DNA from: Rickettsiaceae bacterium
GTDB lineage: Bacteria; Pseudomonadota; Alphaproteobacteria; Rickettsiales; Rickettsiaceae
Length of the DNA stretch: 8,300 bases
NCBI GenBank assembly: GCA_021741085.1
Contig: JAIOYM010000048.1
Coordinates: forward strand, 1-8,300
Direction: 5' to 3'
Within the stretch, counting starts at the first letter, position 1. The number at the start of each line of letters is the position of its first letter. The position numbers were made by a program, and so were the translations under genes. Shown here piece by piece: positions 1 to 6,005 of this stretch. Below the pieces are notes generated by a model, which was not told the DNA's origin, did no database searches, and saw only the letters and a program-made list of their open reading frames with translations.

Positions 1-32
1 ATTTTTTCCAAGCAAAAGTTATAATTAATTCC

Positions 33-82
33 TGAAGTAGTATATTGTACATGGTCAAAAAATATATAACTATACTACTTCA
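33..82. repeat. 12-bp perfect inverted repeat downstream of the orphan gene
   Basis: TGAAGTAGTATA at 33-44 is the exact reverse complement of TATACTACTTCA at 71-82, separated by a 26-nt AT-rich loop. It begins 9 nt beyond the stop codon of the small minus-strand gene at 92-322. It could act as a 3' hairpin for that transcript. No T-run follows the stem on either strand, so it is not a standard intrinsic terminator. A remnant element end or a processing site is equally possible. Confidence 0.55.
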
Positions 83-91
83 AACCTTACT

Positions 92-322
92 TTACAACCC
101 CTTCTTCCTTTTATTAAAAAAATTGTAGGGTAGTATGGTGAATGTTTCCCTGAACGCTGTATTTATATCTGCTTTGAACTTGGTTGTAAAATCGTCTCGT
201 TCTTTTACTGACCGTTTTTCTAAATGGTCTACGACAGAGTCGTATATAATACTTTGTCGAGCAAGTATCTTTTCAGACTGGTAGTTTTTTTGTGGTATTT
301 GATCTGAGTCTTGAAGTTTCAT
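92..322 (-). CDS. Small hypothetical protein, 76 aa
   Basis: I do not recognise this protein. It is a highly charged, probably soluble 76-residue polypeptide with no signal peptide, membrane segment or cysteine. Residues about 12-55 are rich in Lys, Glu, Asp and Arg and look helical. The C-terminus is basic (NKRKKGL). Support for a real gene comes from its start: an AAAGG Shine-Dalgarno-like sequence (331-335) lies 8 nt upstream of the ATG, and a TTGACA hexamer lies about 90 nt further upstream. An inverted repeat follows the stop. It stands alone, separated from the CNNM operon by a terminator and a GC-richer segment. It may be a lineage-specific gene or a remnant of a longer one; the sequence alone cannot decide. 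Confidence 0.5.
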   Translation of the reverse strand: MKLQDSDQIPQKNYQSEKILARQSIIYDSVVDHLEKRSVKERDDFTTKFKADINTAFRETFTILPYNFFNKRKKGL

Positions 323-330
323 ATAAATTA

Positions 331-419
331 CCTTTGCTCCATTAGTTAAAATTGTATAAATTTAAATTAACCGTATTCATACAAATATTAGTAAACAATA
401 AGCAACTAATTCTTGTCAA
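331..419 (-). promoter_or_regulatory. Candidate leader of the 76-aa gene (TTGACA, AT-rich -10 region, RBS)
   Basis: Read on the minus strand, this segment has a consensus TTGACA at 419-414. AT-rich sequence follows, including TATACA about 30 nt before the start codon, and an AAAGG ribosome-binding sequence at 335-331. No TATAAT-like hexamer sits at the ideal 16-18 nt from TTGACA, so the exact -10 is unresolved. A short dyad (TTAATTTC, 3-nt loop, GAAATTAA; 431-449) lies just upstream and could be an operator, though in such AT-rich DNA it may be chance. Confidence 0.35.
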
Positions 420-495
420 TTATTTACTAGTTAATTTCATAGAAATTAAAATTCGTTAACCATTTTGCGCGTTTTTAAAAAATTTTCAAATAACG

Positions 496-627
496 ATGGA
501 AATTAATTTTGCAGCCGGTGTGAGGATAAACTATGATTTTCGCGGAGTTGCCCTTTGGCATGAACAAAGAGCTAATGCGACGCCAGTAAAGGCTTGTAAA
601 ATAGTGTGTCAGCACAAAAAATGTTGA
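496..627 (+). other. GC-richer island with an open 43-codon frame, unexplained
   Basis: From about 511 to 600 the base composition rises visibly above that of the flanking AT-rich spacer. An ATG frame of 43 codons spans it on the plus strand (key stretch AAGVRINYDFRGVALWHEQR). The frame is open upstream to 460, but there is no Shine-Dalgarno sequence. The minus strand is also open across the same block in one frame (stretch MPKGNSAKIIVYPHTGCK). Openness in several frames, with a compositional step, fits a dispersed repeat or a gene fragment better than a native gene. Small GCC/GGC hairpins are present, so a structured RNA is also possible. I do not recognise it as RNase P RNA, SRP RNA, tmRNA or tRNA. 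Confidence 0.35.
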
Positions 628-661
628 AATACCTCAAAAATAATATCCCGGTATCAACATT
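616..661 (-). terminator. Rho-independent terminator of the yihY-yaaA-CNNM operon
   Basis: On the minus strand AATGTTGATACC (661-650) pairs with GGTATTTCAACATT (633-620), with a two-base bulge and a 16-nt loop. The stem runs directly into six T residues (621-616). It starts 7 nt after the stop codon of the CNNM-family gene, the expected place for the end of this operon. Confidence 0.8.
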
Positions 662-668
662 TCCTTTA

Positions 669-1928
669 TTAAACTTGCGCTATATCTACTAATTTTGTAA
701 TTAGTAATGTCTTGATTCTGTGGTCTGATTTTCTAAGAATATTTATTCTCAGATCAAATAATTCTATAATTTCACCTTCTTCCGGAATACGTTTTAATTC
801 AGAAATAATGAGTCCTCCTATTGTGCTAGCATCTGCGTAAAGACTCCAATTAAGTTCACGATTTATATCTCTAATAGGAGTAAGACCATCTATTATATAC
901 TGATTTTCTCCTTTTACGATTATCTGGTTATCGTAGCTATCGTGCTCATCTTCTATTCTGCCGACGATTTCTTCAAGAACGTCTTCTAAGGTAACCATAC
1001 CAAGTATATCGCCGTATTCGTTTACTACTAAAGCGCAGTGATATCTCTGATGCCTGAAAGCATGTAGTTGCTGACTTACTAGAACATTTTCAGGAATAAA
1101 CCAAGGTTCGGTAAGAAAATCCGTGATATTAATTTTAGAAATATCAAAATTTTGCTTATAAAGATTTTTCAGTAGATCCTTTATGTGTAAAATACCTATT
1201 ATATTATCTTTATTAGTTTTCCATACGGGTATTCTTGTGTGAGAAGCCAAAGAGAGTTGTTGTAATAAATCCTTAGTGGGTAAATCTAGATTCACAGTTT
1301 TTAATTGGCTTCTATGGACCATAATTTCAGATACTAAAAGATTTTTTATATCAAAAATACTGCCAACCATGTCTCTGTCTTGCTTAAATACTTTCCCTTC
1401 AACATGTTGATATTCAACTAAGTTCATTACTTCTTCATCTGGCGAAATATTATTTTGTAATTTAATACGAAAAATAAAACAGCTAAAACGTATCAATTTA
1501 GACAATATAAAATTGATAGGGGCTAAAATTTTAAGTAAAATAAATATTACTTCAGAAAAAAACACGACAATTTTTTCTGGCTTAGAAACAGCTATTGCTT
1601 TTGGTAAAACTTCTGCAAAAATTATTATCACCACAGTCATAAATACTGAGGTAATTATTGACCCCAATTCTGGGCCATAAATATTTATGAATAAAGTTGT
1701 GGCAATTGTGGTAGATATAGTGCTAGTTATTGTTGCAAAAATTAACATAGTGCTAATGATTTTGCCTTTAATCTTTATTATTAATATCACCTGCTCCTGT
1801 TTTGGGGTGTTACTAGTTAGCTTTAGCAGTTGACCAGGAGAAGATGCTGTGATAGCTGTTTCTATAGCAGAAAATAATCCGCCACAAAATAATAAAATTA
1901 AAATTACCAAAAAATAAATTAAGGTCAT
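669..1928 (-). CDS. CNNM/CorC-HlyC family membrane protein with CBS pair
   Basis: This inner-membrane protein of 419 aa has the full architecture of the HlyC/CorC (UPF0053) family. A CNNM (DUF21) transmembrane domain covers residues 1-150, with hydrophobic segments near 1-20, 58-82, 88-106 and 119-140 and the signatures FSAIETAITAS (19-29) and FAEVLPKAIA (104-113). Two CBS domains follow at about 198-256 and 263-322, ending in GDILGMVTLEDVLEEIVG. A C-terminal CorC_HlyC domain spans about 333-414. Family members are linked to divalent cation, mainly Mg2+, transport or homeostasis; the CBS pair is thought to bind nucleotides. The old name 'hemolysin' is not supported by anything here. Its ATG overlaps the yaaA stop as ATGA, so translation is probably coupled. 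No strong Shine-Dalgarno sequence is visible. The precise substrate is unknown. Confidence 0.93.
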   Translation of the reverse strand: MTLIYFLVILILLFCGGLFSAIETAITASSPGQLLKLTSNTPKQEQVILIIKIKGKIISTMLIFATITSTISTTIATTLFINIYGPELGSIITSVFMTVVIIIFAEVLPKAIAVSKPEKIVVFFSEVIFILLKILAPINFILSKLIRFSCFIFRIKLQNNISPDEEVMNLVEYQHVEGKVFKQDRDMVGSIFDIKNLLVSEIMVHRSQLKTVNLDLPTKDLLQQLSLASHTRIPVWKTNKDNIIGILHIKDLLKNLYKQNFDISKINITDFLTEPWFIPENVLVSQQLHAFRHQRYHCALVVNEYGDILGMVTLEDVLEEIVGRIEDEHDSYDNQIIVKGENQYIIDGLTPIRDINRELNWSLYADASTIGGLIISELKRIPEEGEIIELFDLRINILRKSDHRIKTLLITKLVDIAQV

Positions 1929-2695
1929 AAATTGTCTAAATTAGTTGTGAATACTAGGTTTGTTTTATTAGAATTTTCTGGGGTATATTTATAGCCGTCA
2001 TCAGAAAAGTTCAGTAGATTTTCAATAGAATCTATGCGGTTTTTTATTATCATGTTCAACATTTTTCCTCTAGCCTTTTTAGTTAAAACGCCTATATTTT
2101 GAGATTTTTTATTGCGCATCTGCCTAAAATGTATTGAAACTAATGGAAAAGTAAGTTGCTTTTGATCAACAGCTTGAGAATATTCTTCGGAAGCTAAATT
2201 TAGTATAAACTTGGCTGAATTTTGCTGTGAAACTGCATTATTGAAATATGTAGCAATTTTTTTGTTCCAGTAAGAGTATAAATTAGCGCAATTGTTCGCG
2301 GAAAGTTTAGTTGACATTTCTAATCTATAAGGGGCTATAAAATCCATAGCTTTCACTACACCATATAAACCTGAAATTATCGCTACATGTTCGTGAGCAA
2401 AGGATAAATCGTCGTTATTCAAGTTGTTTCTATCTACTTGCCTAAATACGTCTCCGGAATATGCTAAAATTGCAGGTTTTGTAGAAGCGTTAGCAAAGTC
2501 TTGAAATCGATCATAATTAAGTTGAGCTAATTTAGCATTAACGTGAAGAAGTTTGCCAAGATCTTGCAAAGAAAGTTTTTTACATATCTCAACAAGCTCG
2601 GATGCATCTTTTTCATACGCTGGATTATGTTGTGAGACATTAGAATAGTTGTTGCCAAAATCCATGGTTTTAGCAGAAGAAATGATCGTAATCAT
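1925..2695 (-). CDS. yaaA: YaaA family peroxide stress protein
   Basis: At 256 aa this matches the length of E. coli YaaA (UPF0246, DUF328), a cytoplasmic, DNA-binding protein that limits intracellular iron and oxidative damage during hydrogen peroxide stress. Conserved family blocks are visible in order: ISSAKTMDF (5-13, where most relatives have SPAKT), AILAYSGDVF (75-84), ISGLYGVVKAMD (107-118), PYRLEM (122-127), NLASEEY (166-172), KKARGKM (206-212) and FSDDGY (230-235). The start is fixed by the N-terminal block, which begins at the usual distance from Met1. It is the middle gene of the operon: it starts 6 nt after the YihY stop, and its own stop overlaps the next ATG. The Shine-Dalgarno sequence is weak, again suggesting translational coupling. 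Family assignment is very secure; the peroxide role is transferred from E. coli. Confidence 0.95.
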   Translation of the reverse strand: MITIISSAKTMDFGNNYSNVSQHNPAYEKDASELVEICKKLSLQDLGKLLHVNAKLAQLNYDRFQDFANASTKPAILAYSGDVFRQVDRNNLNNDDLSFAHEHVAIISGLYGVVKAMDFIAPYRLEMSTKLSANNCANLYSYWNKKIATYFNNAVSQQNSAKFILNLASEEYSQAVDQKQLTFPLVSIHFRQMRNKKSQNIGVLTKKARGKMLNMIIKNRIDSIENLLNFSDDGYKYTPENSNKTNLVFTTNLDNL

Positions 2696-2701
2696 TTTAT
2701 T

Positions 2702-3535
2702 TCAATTAGCCTCTTTTTGTAAAAGATAATTAAATTCAGCCCCATAAATAAATATTGTATTGATTATATAAAAAAATAGCAATGTAATGATTATATTTCC
2801 TAGCGATCCATAAATGACACTTAGTTGGGTGTAATATATAACATATTGGGATAATAATCTAGCGGAAACAATAAATAATGTTGCTGTAACTAGTGACCCC
2901 GGTAGGATATCGATAAATTTGAGTTTCAAATTCGGTATAGCATAATACATGGTAGAGATAACGAATAGTAAAGAGCAAAAAAATAATATTTTACGTAAAT
3001 AAAAATTCATAGGATCATAAGCTGGTATAAGATGTTTTAAGCTCTCTATTTGAGACAAGATAATCGGTATAAATACCAAAATAATGGCGGCTAGAAACAA
3101 AAATAAAATCAATATCAAGAACTGCAATATGCTCAAAATTCTTCTAAAAATGTAAGATGGAGGAGATTTTACATGATAAATTCTATTTAATATTGTTCGA
3201 ATAGCTTCTACAAAAGAAGAAGCAGTCCATATCATTCCAAAAACGGCTAAGGTTAAAAGACTTGGTGGGGGAGCATCTATTATTTCGTATATTCTGCCTT
3301 TGATTAACTCAGTAACATTACTAGGTAGACTTTCCAATAAAAGTTGGATTAATTCTTTACCATGACTAGAGGCTCCAAAAAATCCTGCAACTGCGGTAAA
3401 AAATACTATAAATGGAAAAATACACAATAAGATCATGAAAGCCATATAACCAGCGTGCTCTATGCCTTCGTGGTTTACAGTGTTAATAGCGGCTTTGCCA
3501 AAAATTTTGAAGAGTTTTTTTAAATATGTTTTCAT
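2702..3535 (-). CDS. YihY/virulence factor BrkB family inner-membrane protein
   Basis: This 277-aa polytopic protein belongs to the YihY/BrkB family (formerly misannotated as ribonuclease BN). Six hydrophobic segments are seen at about 31-54, 93-112, 136-162, 183-200, 209-229 and 243-268. Family hallmarks include EGIEHAGYMAFMILLCIFPF (23-42) near the N-terminus, the SSFVEAIRTILNRIY block (106-120), and the final helix with YGSLGNIIITLLFFY (242-256) and YGAEFNYLL (264-272). The biochemical function of the family is not firmly established; proposals include transport or export and, in Bordetella BrkB, serum resistance. It is the first gene of the operon with yaaA and the CNNM gene, and it lies divergent from the XRE regulator across a 352-bp regulatory spacer. 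The N-terminus is basic (MKTYLKKLFK), typical of a cytoplasmic face. No clear ribosome-binding sequence precedes the ATG. Confidence 0.92.
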   Translation of the reverse strand: MKTYLKKLFKIFGKAAINTVNHEGIEHAGYMAFMILLCIFPFIVFFTAVAGFFGASSHGKELIQLLLESLPSNVTELIKGRIYEIIDAPPPSLLTLAVFGMIWTASSFVEAIRTILNRIYHVKSPPSYIFRRILSILQFLILILFLFLAAIILVFIPIILSQIESLKHLIPAYDPMNFYLRKILFFCSLLFVISTMYYAIPNLKLKFIDILPGSLVTATLFIVSARLLSQYVIYYTQLSVIYGSLGNIIITLLFFYIINTIFIYGAEFNYLLQKEAN

Positions 3536-3559
3536 GAACTAATTTATTTGCTTATCTTT

Positions 3560-3611
3560 GAATTATATTATTCTCAAAGTTGGTTGAATTACATTATTCC
3601 TAAAGTTGGTT
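3560..3611. repeat. 26-bp tandem direct repeat, two copies
   Basis: Two adjacent 26-bp units at 3560-3585 and 3586-3611 differ at only three positions. Each reads GAATTA, T or C, ATTATTC, two variable bases, then AAAGTTGGTT. The array sits 25 nt upstream of the yihY start codon in the divergent spacer. On the minus strand each unit holds AACCAACTTT followed by a TATAAT/TGTAAT-like hexamer. It is therefore placed to be a duplicated regulator site, a duplicated -10 region, or a leader RNA element of the operon. Confidence 0.8.
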
Positions 3612-3696
3612 TTAAATTTTTACTACCCAGCTTTGCGTGTAACTTTATTTTTATAAATGCCTAGTTGTGTTAGTAATAATTTTTTAGCATAAGTTT

Positions 3697-3724
3697 ATTA
3701 TAAACCAGCTTTTTTTATAAACAA
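3697..3724 (-). promoter_or_regulatory. Candidate promoter of the yihY-yaaA-CNNM operon
   Basis: On the minus strand TTGTTT (3724-3719) is followed after 16 nt by a perfect TATAAT (3702-3697). Transcription from here would give a leader of roughly 155 nt containing the 26-bp tandem repeat. Alternative -10-like hexamers occur inside the repeat itself, so the true start site is uncertain. A 6-bp dyad (GTTTAT, T, ATAAAC; 3693-3705) overlaps the -10 and could hold a regulator. Confidence 0.4.
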
Positions 3725-3779
3725 CTATGATATTTTTGTTACTATATAAATTTTTTTTAAACTCTAGTAAATTTTACCC

Positions 3780-3823
3780 TTGTGCTAATTTTAATTTTAT
3801 AGTATATTGCTTCTTGTATACAA
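3780..3823 (+). promoter_or_regulatory. Candidate promoter and palindromic operator of the XRE gene
   Basis: TTGTGC (3780-3785) and TATATT (3803-3808) are spaced by 17 nt. The perfect 10-bp palindrome TTGTATACAA (3814-3823) would fall at the predicted transcription start. XRE regulators commonly bind short palindromes at their own promoters, so autoregulation is a reasonable inference. A second possible -10 (TATACT, 3832-3837) lies downstream, which would place the palindrome in its spacer. Confidence 0.4.
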
Positions 3824-3877
3824 CAAATAGTTATACTGCGGTAGTTAAAACAAGTTTAAAGAATTTTATTAAAATAT

Positions 3878-3883
3878 AGAGGA
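3878..3883 (+). promoter_or_regulatory. Ribosome-binding site of the XRE regulator
   Basis: AGAGGA lies 4 nt before the ATG at 3888. It is among the clearest Shine-Dalgarno sequences in the window and supports the chosen start. Confidence 0.65.
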
Positions 3884-3887
3884 ATAT

Positions 3888-4262
3888 ATGCCACGTAAGG
3901 ATCAATTTATAGATCAAGTAGAGAATGCTATAGGTAGAAAAGTGTACCAAATGAGAGTTGAAAATGGTTGGTCCAGGGAACTATTAGCCGAGAAAATAGG
4001 TGTAACCCACCAACAAGTGCAAAAATACGAAAAGGGTTCTAACAGAATAACAGCTGGCAGATTAGCATGCGTTGCTCAAGCTTTCAAAATAAGTCCATTA
4101 GTATTTTTTGACGGTTTTGCTAATCCAGAACAGCTTAATCCTAGCGAAGATTCAAGAGGACAACGCGCTTATTTGGAAATTGCTAAAAATATCAAAAAAA
4201 TACGCAAGCCAGAGCATATGGTAATAGTAAAAAACCTAATCAAATCTCTTGTTAACGAATAG
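3888..4262 (+). CDS. XRE-family HTH transcriptional regulator
   Basis: This 124-aa cytoplasmic protein has a Cro/C1-type helix-turn-helix domain over residues about 15-76. The scanning helix is near SRELLAEKIG (29-38) and the recognition helix near THQQVQKYEKG (40-50). The QVQKYEKGSNRI pattern followed by a PLVFFDG end (70-76) is typical of a widespread alphaproteobacterial subfamily. Related single-domain regulators in Anaplasmataceae (EcxR, ApxR) control type IV secretion or surface-protein genes; whether this one is orthologous to them cannot be told here. The C-terminal 45 residues form a basic, probably helical tail with no ligand domain. The start is supported by AGAGGA 4 nt upstream. 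It is divergent from the yihY operon and may regulate it and itself through the shared spacer, but that is inference. Confidence 0.93.
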   Translation: MPRKDQFIDQVENAIGRKVYQMRVENGWSRELLAEKIGVTHQQVQKYEKGSNRITAGRLACVAQAFKISPLVFFDGFANPEQLNPSEDSRGQRAYLEIAKNIKKIRKPEHMVIVKNLIKSLVNE

Positions 4263-4278
4263 TCAAGACGTAGGTTAG

Positions 4279-4314
4279 CAAGGTTATATATAACTAACCT
4301 TGTCAACTTCGTTG
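4279..4314. terminator. Hairpin between convergent genes, possible bidirectional terminator
   Basis: CAAGGTTA (4279-4286) pairs perfectly with TAACCTTG (4295-4302) around an 8-nt AT-rich loop. A smaller CAAC-TTC-GTTG hairpin follows (4304-4314). It lies 17 nt past the XRE stop and in the 118-bp spacer before the converging LD-carboxypeptidase gene ends. Neither strand shows a good T-run after the stem, so termination is only probable from position. Confidence 0.4.
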
Positions 4315-4380
4315 TTAATATTGTAAACAGCAAGGAAAATTTACACCATAATGCTCAAACTTAAAAAGATATAAAATTTA

Positions 4381-5382
4381 TCATTCGCTAAAATCATAGG
4401 GAATGTTTAAGATAAAGTCTTTTTTGTTTGGATTTTCTGATATTGTACTTGTAAAACCAAAAGGCAAAGGATAATTGTTGGAACTATGGCCAAAATCTGC
4501 GCTAAAAAACACAGGAATTTTAATTAATTTGGCAAATCTTTGGATTGCATAAGTTAGATCTATATTGTTATTATTTTTAGGAATAAATTTACCAAATAAT
4601 ATAGCTTTGGCACTTGAAAAAACACCAGCTTGTTGCATGTGTAATAAAGATCTATCAATGGCATATTCATCAGAACCAATATCTTCGATTAAGATTATTT
4701 TATTTTTACCATCTATCTGCCAACTAGTGCCCAAACTATTTTCTAGAAGTGTTAAATTACCACCCAAAATTTCACCTGTTGTCAATTTACTATTTTTTGC
4801 GAGCTCATTCATTGGTTTTAAACCTTGATATGACAATTTACCTTTAGGGTGAGATAAAATTTTGGCAAGTAAACTAAAATTTTTAGGATTGATTTTTTCA
4901 TTCGCTAAATCACTTGGCATGCTTGCATGTATAGTTTTCCAGCCCCATTTATTAAAAAACAAGTGCAAAAAAGTAATGTCGCTATATCCTATCAATATTT
5001 TTTGCTTTTTGGGTTTTTTTATTAATTGTAAATCATCTAAAAGCCTAGCGGAGCCATATCCACCTCTAATGCACCATAAATATTTCTTATCTCCATTTAA
5101 TGCACTTAGTAAATTATTGAACCTGGTTTTATCATCAGCTGCATGATAAGGAATAGAATTATTATGGATGGTTTTTATATTAATTTTTTTGTCTATAGCC
5201 AATATTTTATTGATTTTATTCCAATAATCCGATGAAGGCCATGAAGCTGGTGCTATATAGGTAATTTCAGAAAAATCTATGCTGTTGAGAGATTTAATAA
5301 TACTGGAATCTAGAGCAAAAATTTTTGATAAAGCAGACAGGGTAAATAGTACAAAAACAGAAAAAAATTTAGATTTAGACAT
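4381..5382 (-). CDS. Exported S66 family LD-carboxypeptidase (LdcA-like)
   Basis: This 333-aa enzyme belongs to peptidase family S66, serine carboxypeptidases that cleave the L,D bond of muropeptide tetrapeptides during peptidoglycan recycling. The Ser-Glu-His triad is readable: Ser134 in GYSD (132-135), Glu233 in ILIEDIG (230-236) and His299 in ADFGHS (295-300). Other family blocks are IRGGYGSARLLDDL (105-118) and GEILGGNLTLLENSLGT (203-219). Length fits the family with an added leader: residues 1-23 form a basic-then-hydrophobic signal peptide ending in IFA before LDSS. Classical LdcA is cytoplasmic, so this form is predicted periplasmic. MccF, the microcin C immunity protein, shares the fold and is the main alternative. 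It lies 56 nt after the TatB-like gene on the same strand and is probably cotranscribed. No clear Shine-Dalgarno sequence is visible. Confidence 0.9.
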   Translation of the reverse strand: MSKSKFFSVFVLFTLSALSKIFALDSSIIKSLNSIDFSEITYIAPASWPSSDYWNKINKILAIDKKINIKTIHNNSIPYHAADDKTRFNNLLSALNGDKKYLWCIRGGYGSARLLDDLQLIKKPKKQKILIGYSDITFLHLFFNKWGWKTIHASMPSDLANEKINPKNFSLLAKILSHPKGKLSYQGLKPMNELAKNSKLTTGEILGGNLTLLENSLGTSWQIDGKNKIILIEDIGSDEYAIDRSLLHMQQAGVFSSAKAILFGKFIPKNNNNIDLTYAIQRFAKLIKIPVFFSADFGHSSNNYPLPFGFTSTISENPNKKDFILNIPYDFSE

Positions 5383-5438
5383 AATGTTGCGATTGCTAAA
5401 AAAGTTTTTAGAATAGAATATAGTAGTTATAGAGAATC

Positions 5439-5780
5439 TTATACCTTGGACTTGTTTACACGCTTAGCTTGAGGTATTTTATTTTGCAAGGTTTTATAAT
5501 GAGCTTTTATTTTTTCTAAATCATATTCACCTTGATACATGGAGCCAAGGTTGCTAATTTCATTAAGATAAAAATTAATTTCCTGAACTTCAGTTAACAT
5601 AATATCACTTTCAACTACTAAATCTTGGCTTTTGTTGGAGAGATTTTTTAAGAAAGTATCTTTTATGCGGTAAAATTCTTTTTGTATTTTTTGAAAATAT
5701 AAAATGATTTGTTTTATGTCTTTTGGGGATAGAACAATGCTAGCGACAATAAAAACAACGAATAATTCTGCAAAAGACAT
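5439..5780 (-). CDS. TatA/TatB-like single-span membrane protein
   Basis: The 113-aa product resembles the small Sec-independent translocation subunits. It has a short N-terminus with the FxEL pattern (FAEL, 3-6), one hydrophobic segment (about 6-18), a hinge LSPKD (17-21) where TatA/TatB usually have LGP, then an amphipathic helix (about 20-45) and a long, charged, coiled-coil-prone tail ending in basic KRVNKSKV. Size suits TatB better than TatA. If it is TatB, it would join TatC in binding twin-arginine substrates. Loss of the hinge glycine and the lack of an adjacent tatC make this unsure; a Rickettsiales-specific TatB-like protein of unknown role is equally likely. It starts 42 nt after the tRNA-Arg 3' end and is followed by the LD-carboxypeptidase. 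No ribosome-binding sequence is seen before the ATG. Confidence 0.75.
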   Translation of the reverse strand: MSFAELFVVFIVASIVLSPKDIKQIILYFQKIQKEFYRIKDTFLKNLSNKSQDLVVESDIMLTEVQEINFYLNEISNLGSMYQGEYDLEKIKAHYKTLQNKIPQAKRVNKSKV

Positions 5781-5822
5781 GGGACAATTATGACATTCAG
5801 ATTTGCAAACACTATTTGTACG

Positions 5823-5896
5823 CGCACTCGAGAGGAATTGAACCCCTAACCTTATGATCCGTAGTCATACGCTCTATCCAATTGAGCTACGAGTGC
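5823..5896 (-). tRNA. tRNA-Arg (anticodon ACG)
   Basis: A complete 74-nt cloverleaf reads on the minus strand. It has a perfect 7-bp acceptor stem (GCACTCG with CGAGTGC), a D arm GCTC/GAGC with an AATTGGATA loop, an anticodon stem TATGA/TCATA around loop CTACGGA (anticodon ACG), a 5-nt variable loop, and a T arm AGGGG/CCTCT with one G-U pair and loop TTCAATT. The discriminator is G and the 3' CCA is not encoded, so it must be added enzymatically. The ACG anticodon implies deamination to inosine by TadA for reading CGN codons. It lies between tsaD and the TatB-like gene on the same strand and may be released from a shared transcript. Confidence 0.97.
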
Positions 5897-6005
5897 TAAC
5901 AGCTAGATAGCTTAACAATTTTTTTATAATAAATCAATGGTAAAGCTATGAAATTTTAGGGCAGAATATTTGTACAATCAAAACAATCTCTGTTCCAACT
6001 AAATT

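Noticed and set aside
496..661. RNase P RNA, SRP RNA, tmRNA or tRNA in the GC-richer spacer
   Set aside because: None of their conserved cores or a cloverleaf can be found on either strand.
669..1928. Hemolysin annotation for the CNNM/CorC-HlyC protein
   Set aside because: The name is historical; the domains indicate a membrane protein of the divalent-cation family and no toxin feature is present.
2702..3535. Ribonuclease BN annotation
   Set aside because: The protein is a polytopic membrane protein of the YihY/BrkB family; true RNase BN/Z is an unrelated metallo-beta-lactamase-fold enzyme.
3560..3611. CRISPR-like repeat
   Set aside because: The two 26-bp units abut with no spacer and there are only two; no cas gene is nearby.
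4565..5146. Plus-strand open frames of 87 and 94 codons
   Set aside because: They lie wholly opposite the S66 LD-carboxypeptidase, whose catalytic residues and motifs are intact; they are antisense shadows.
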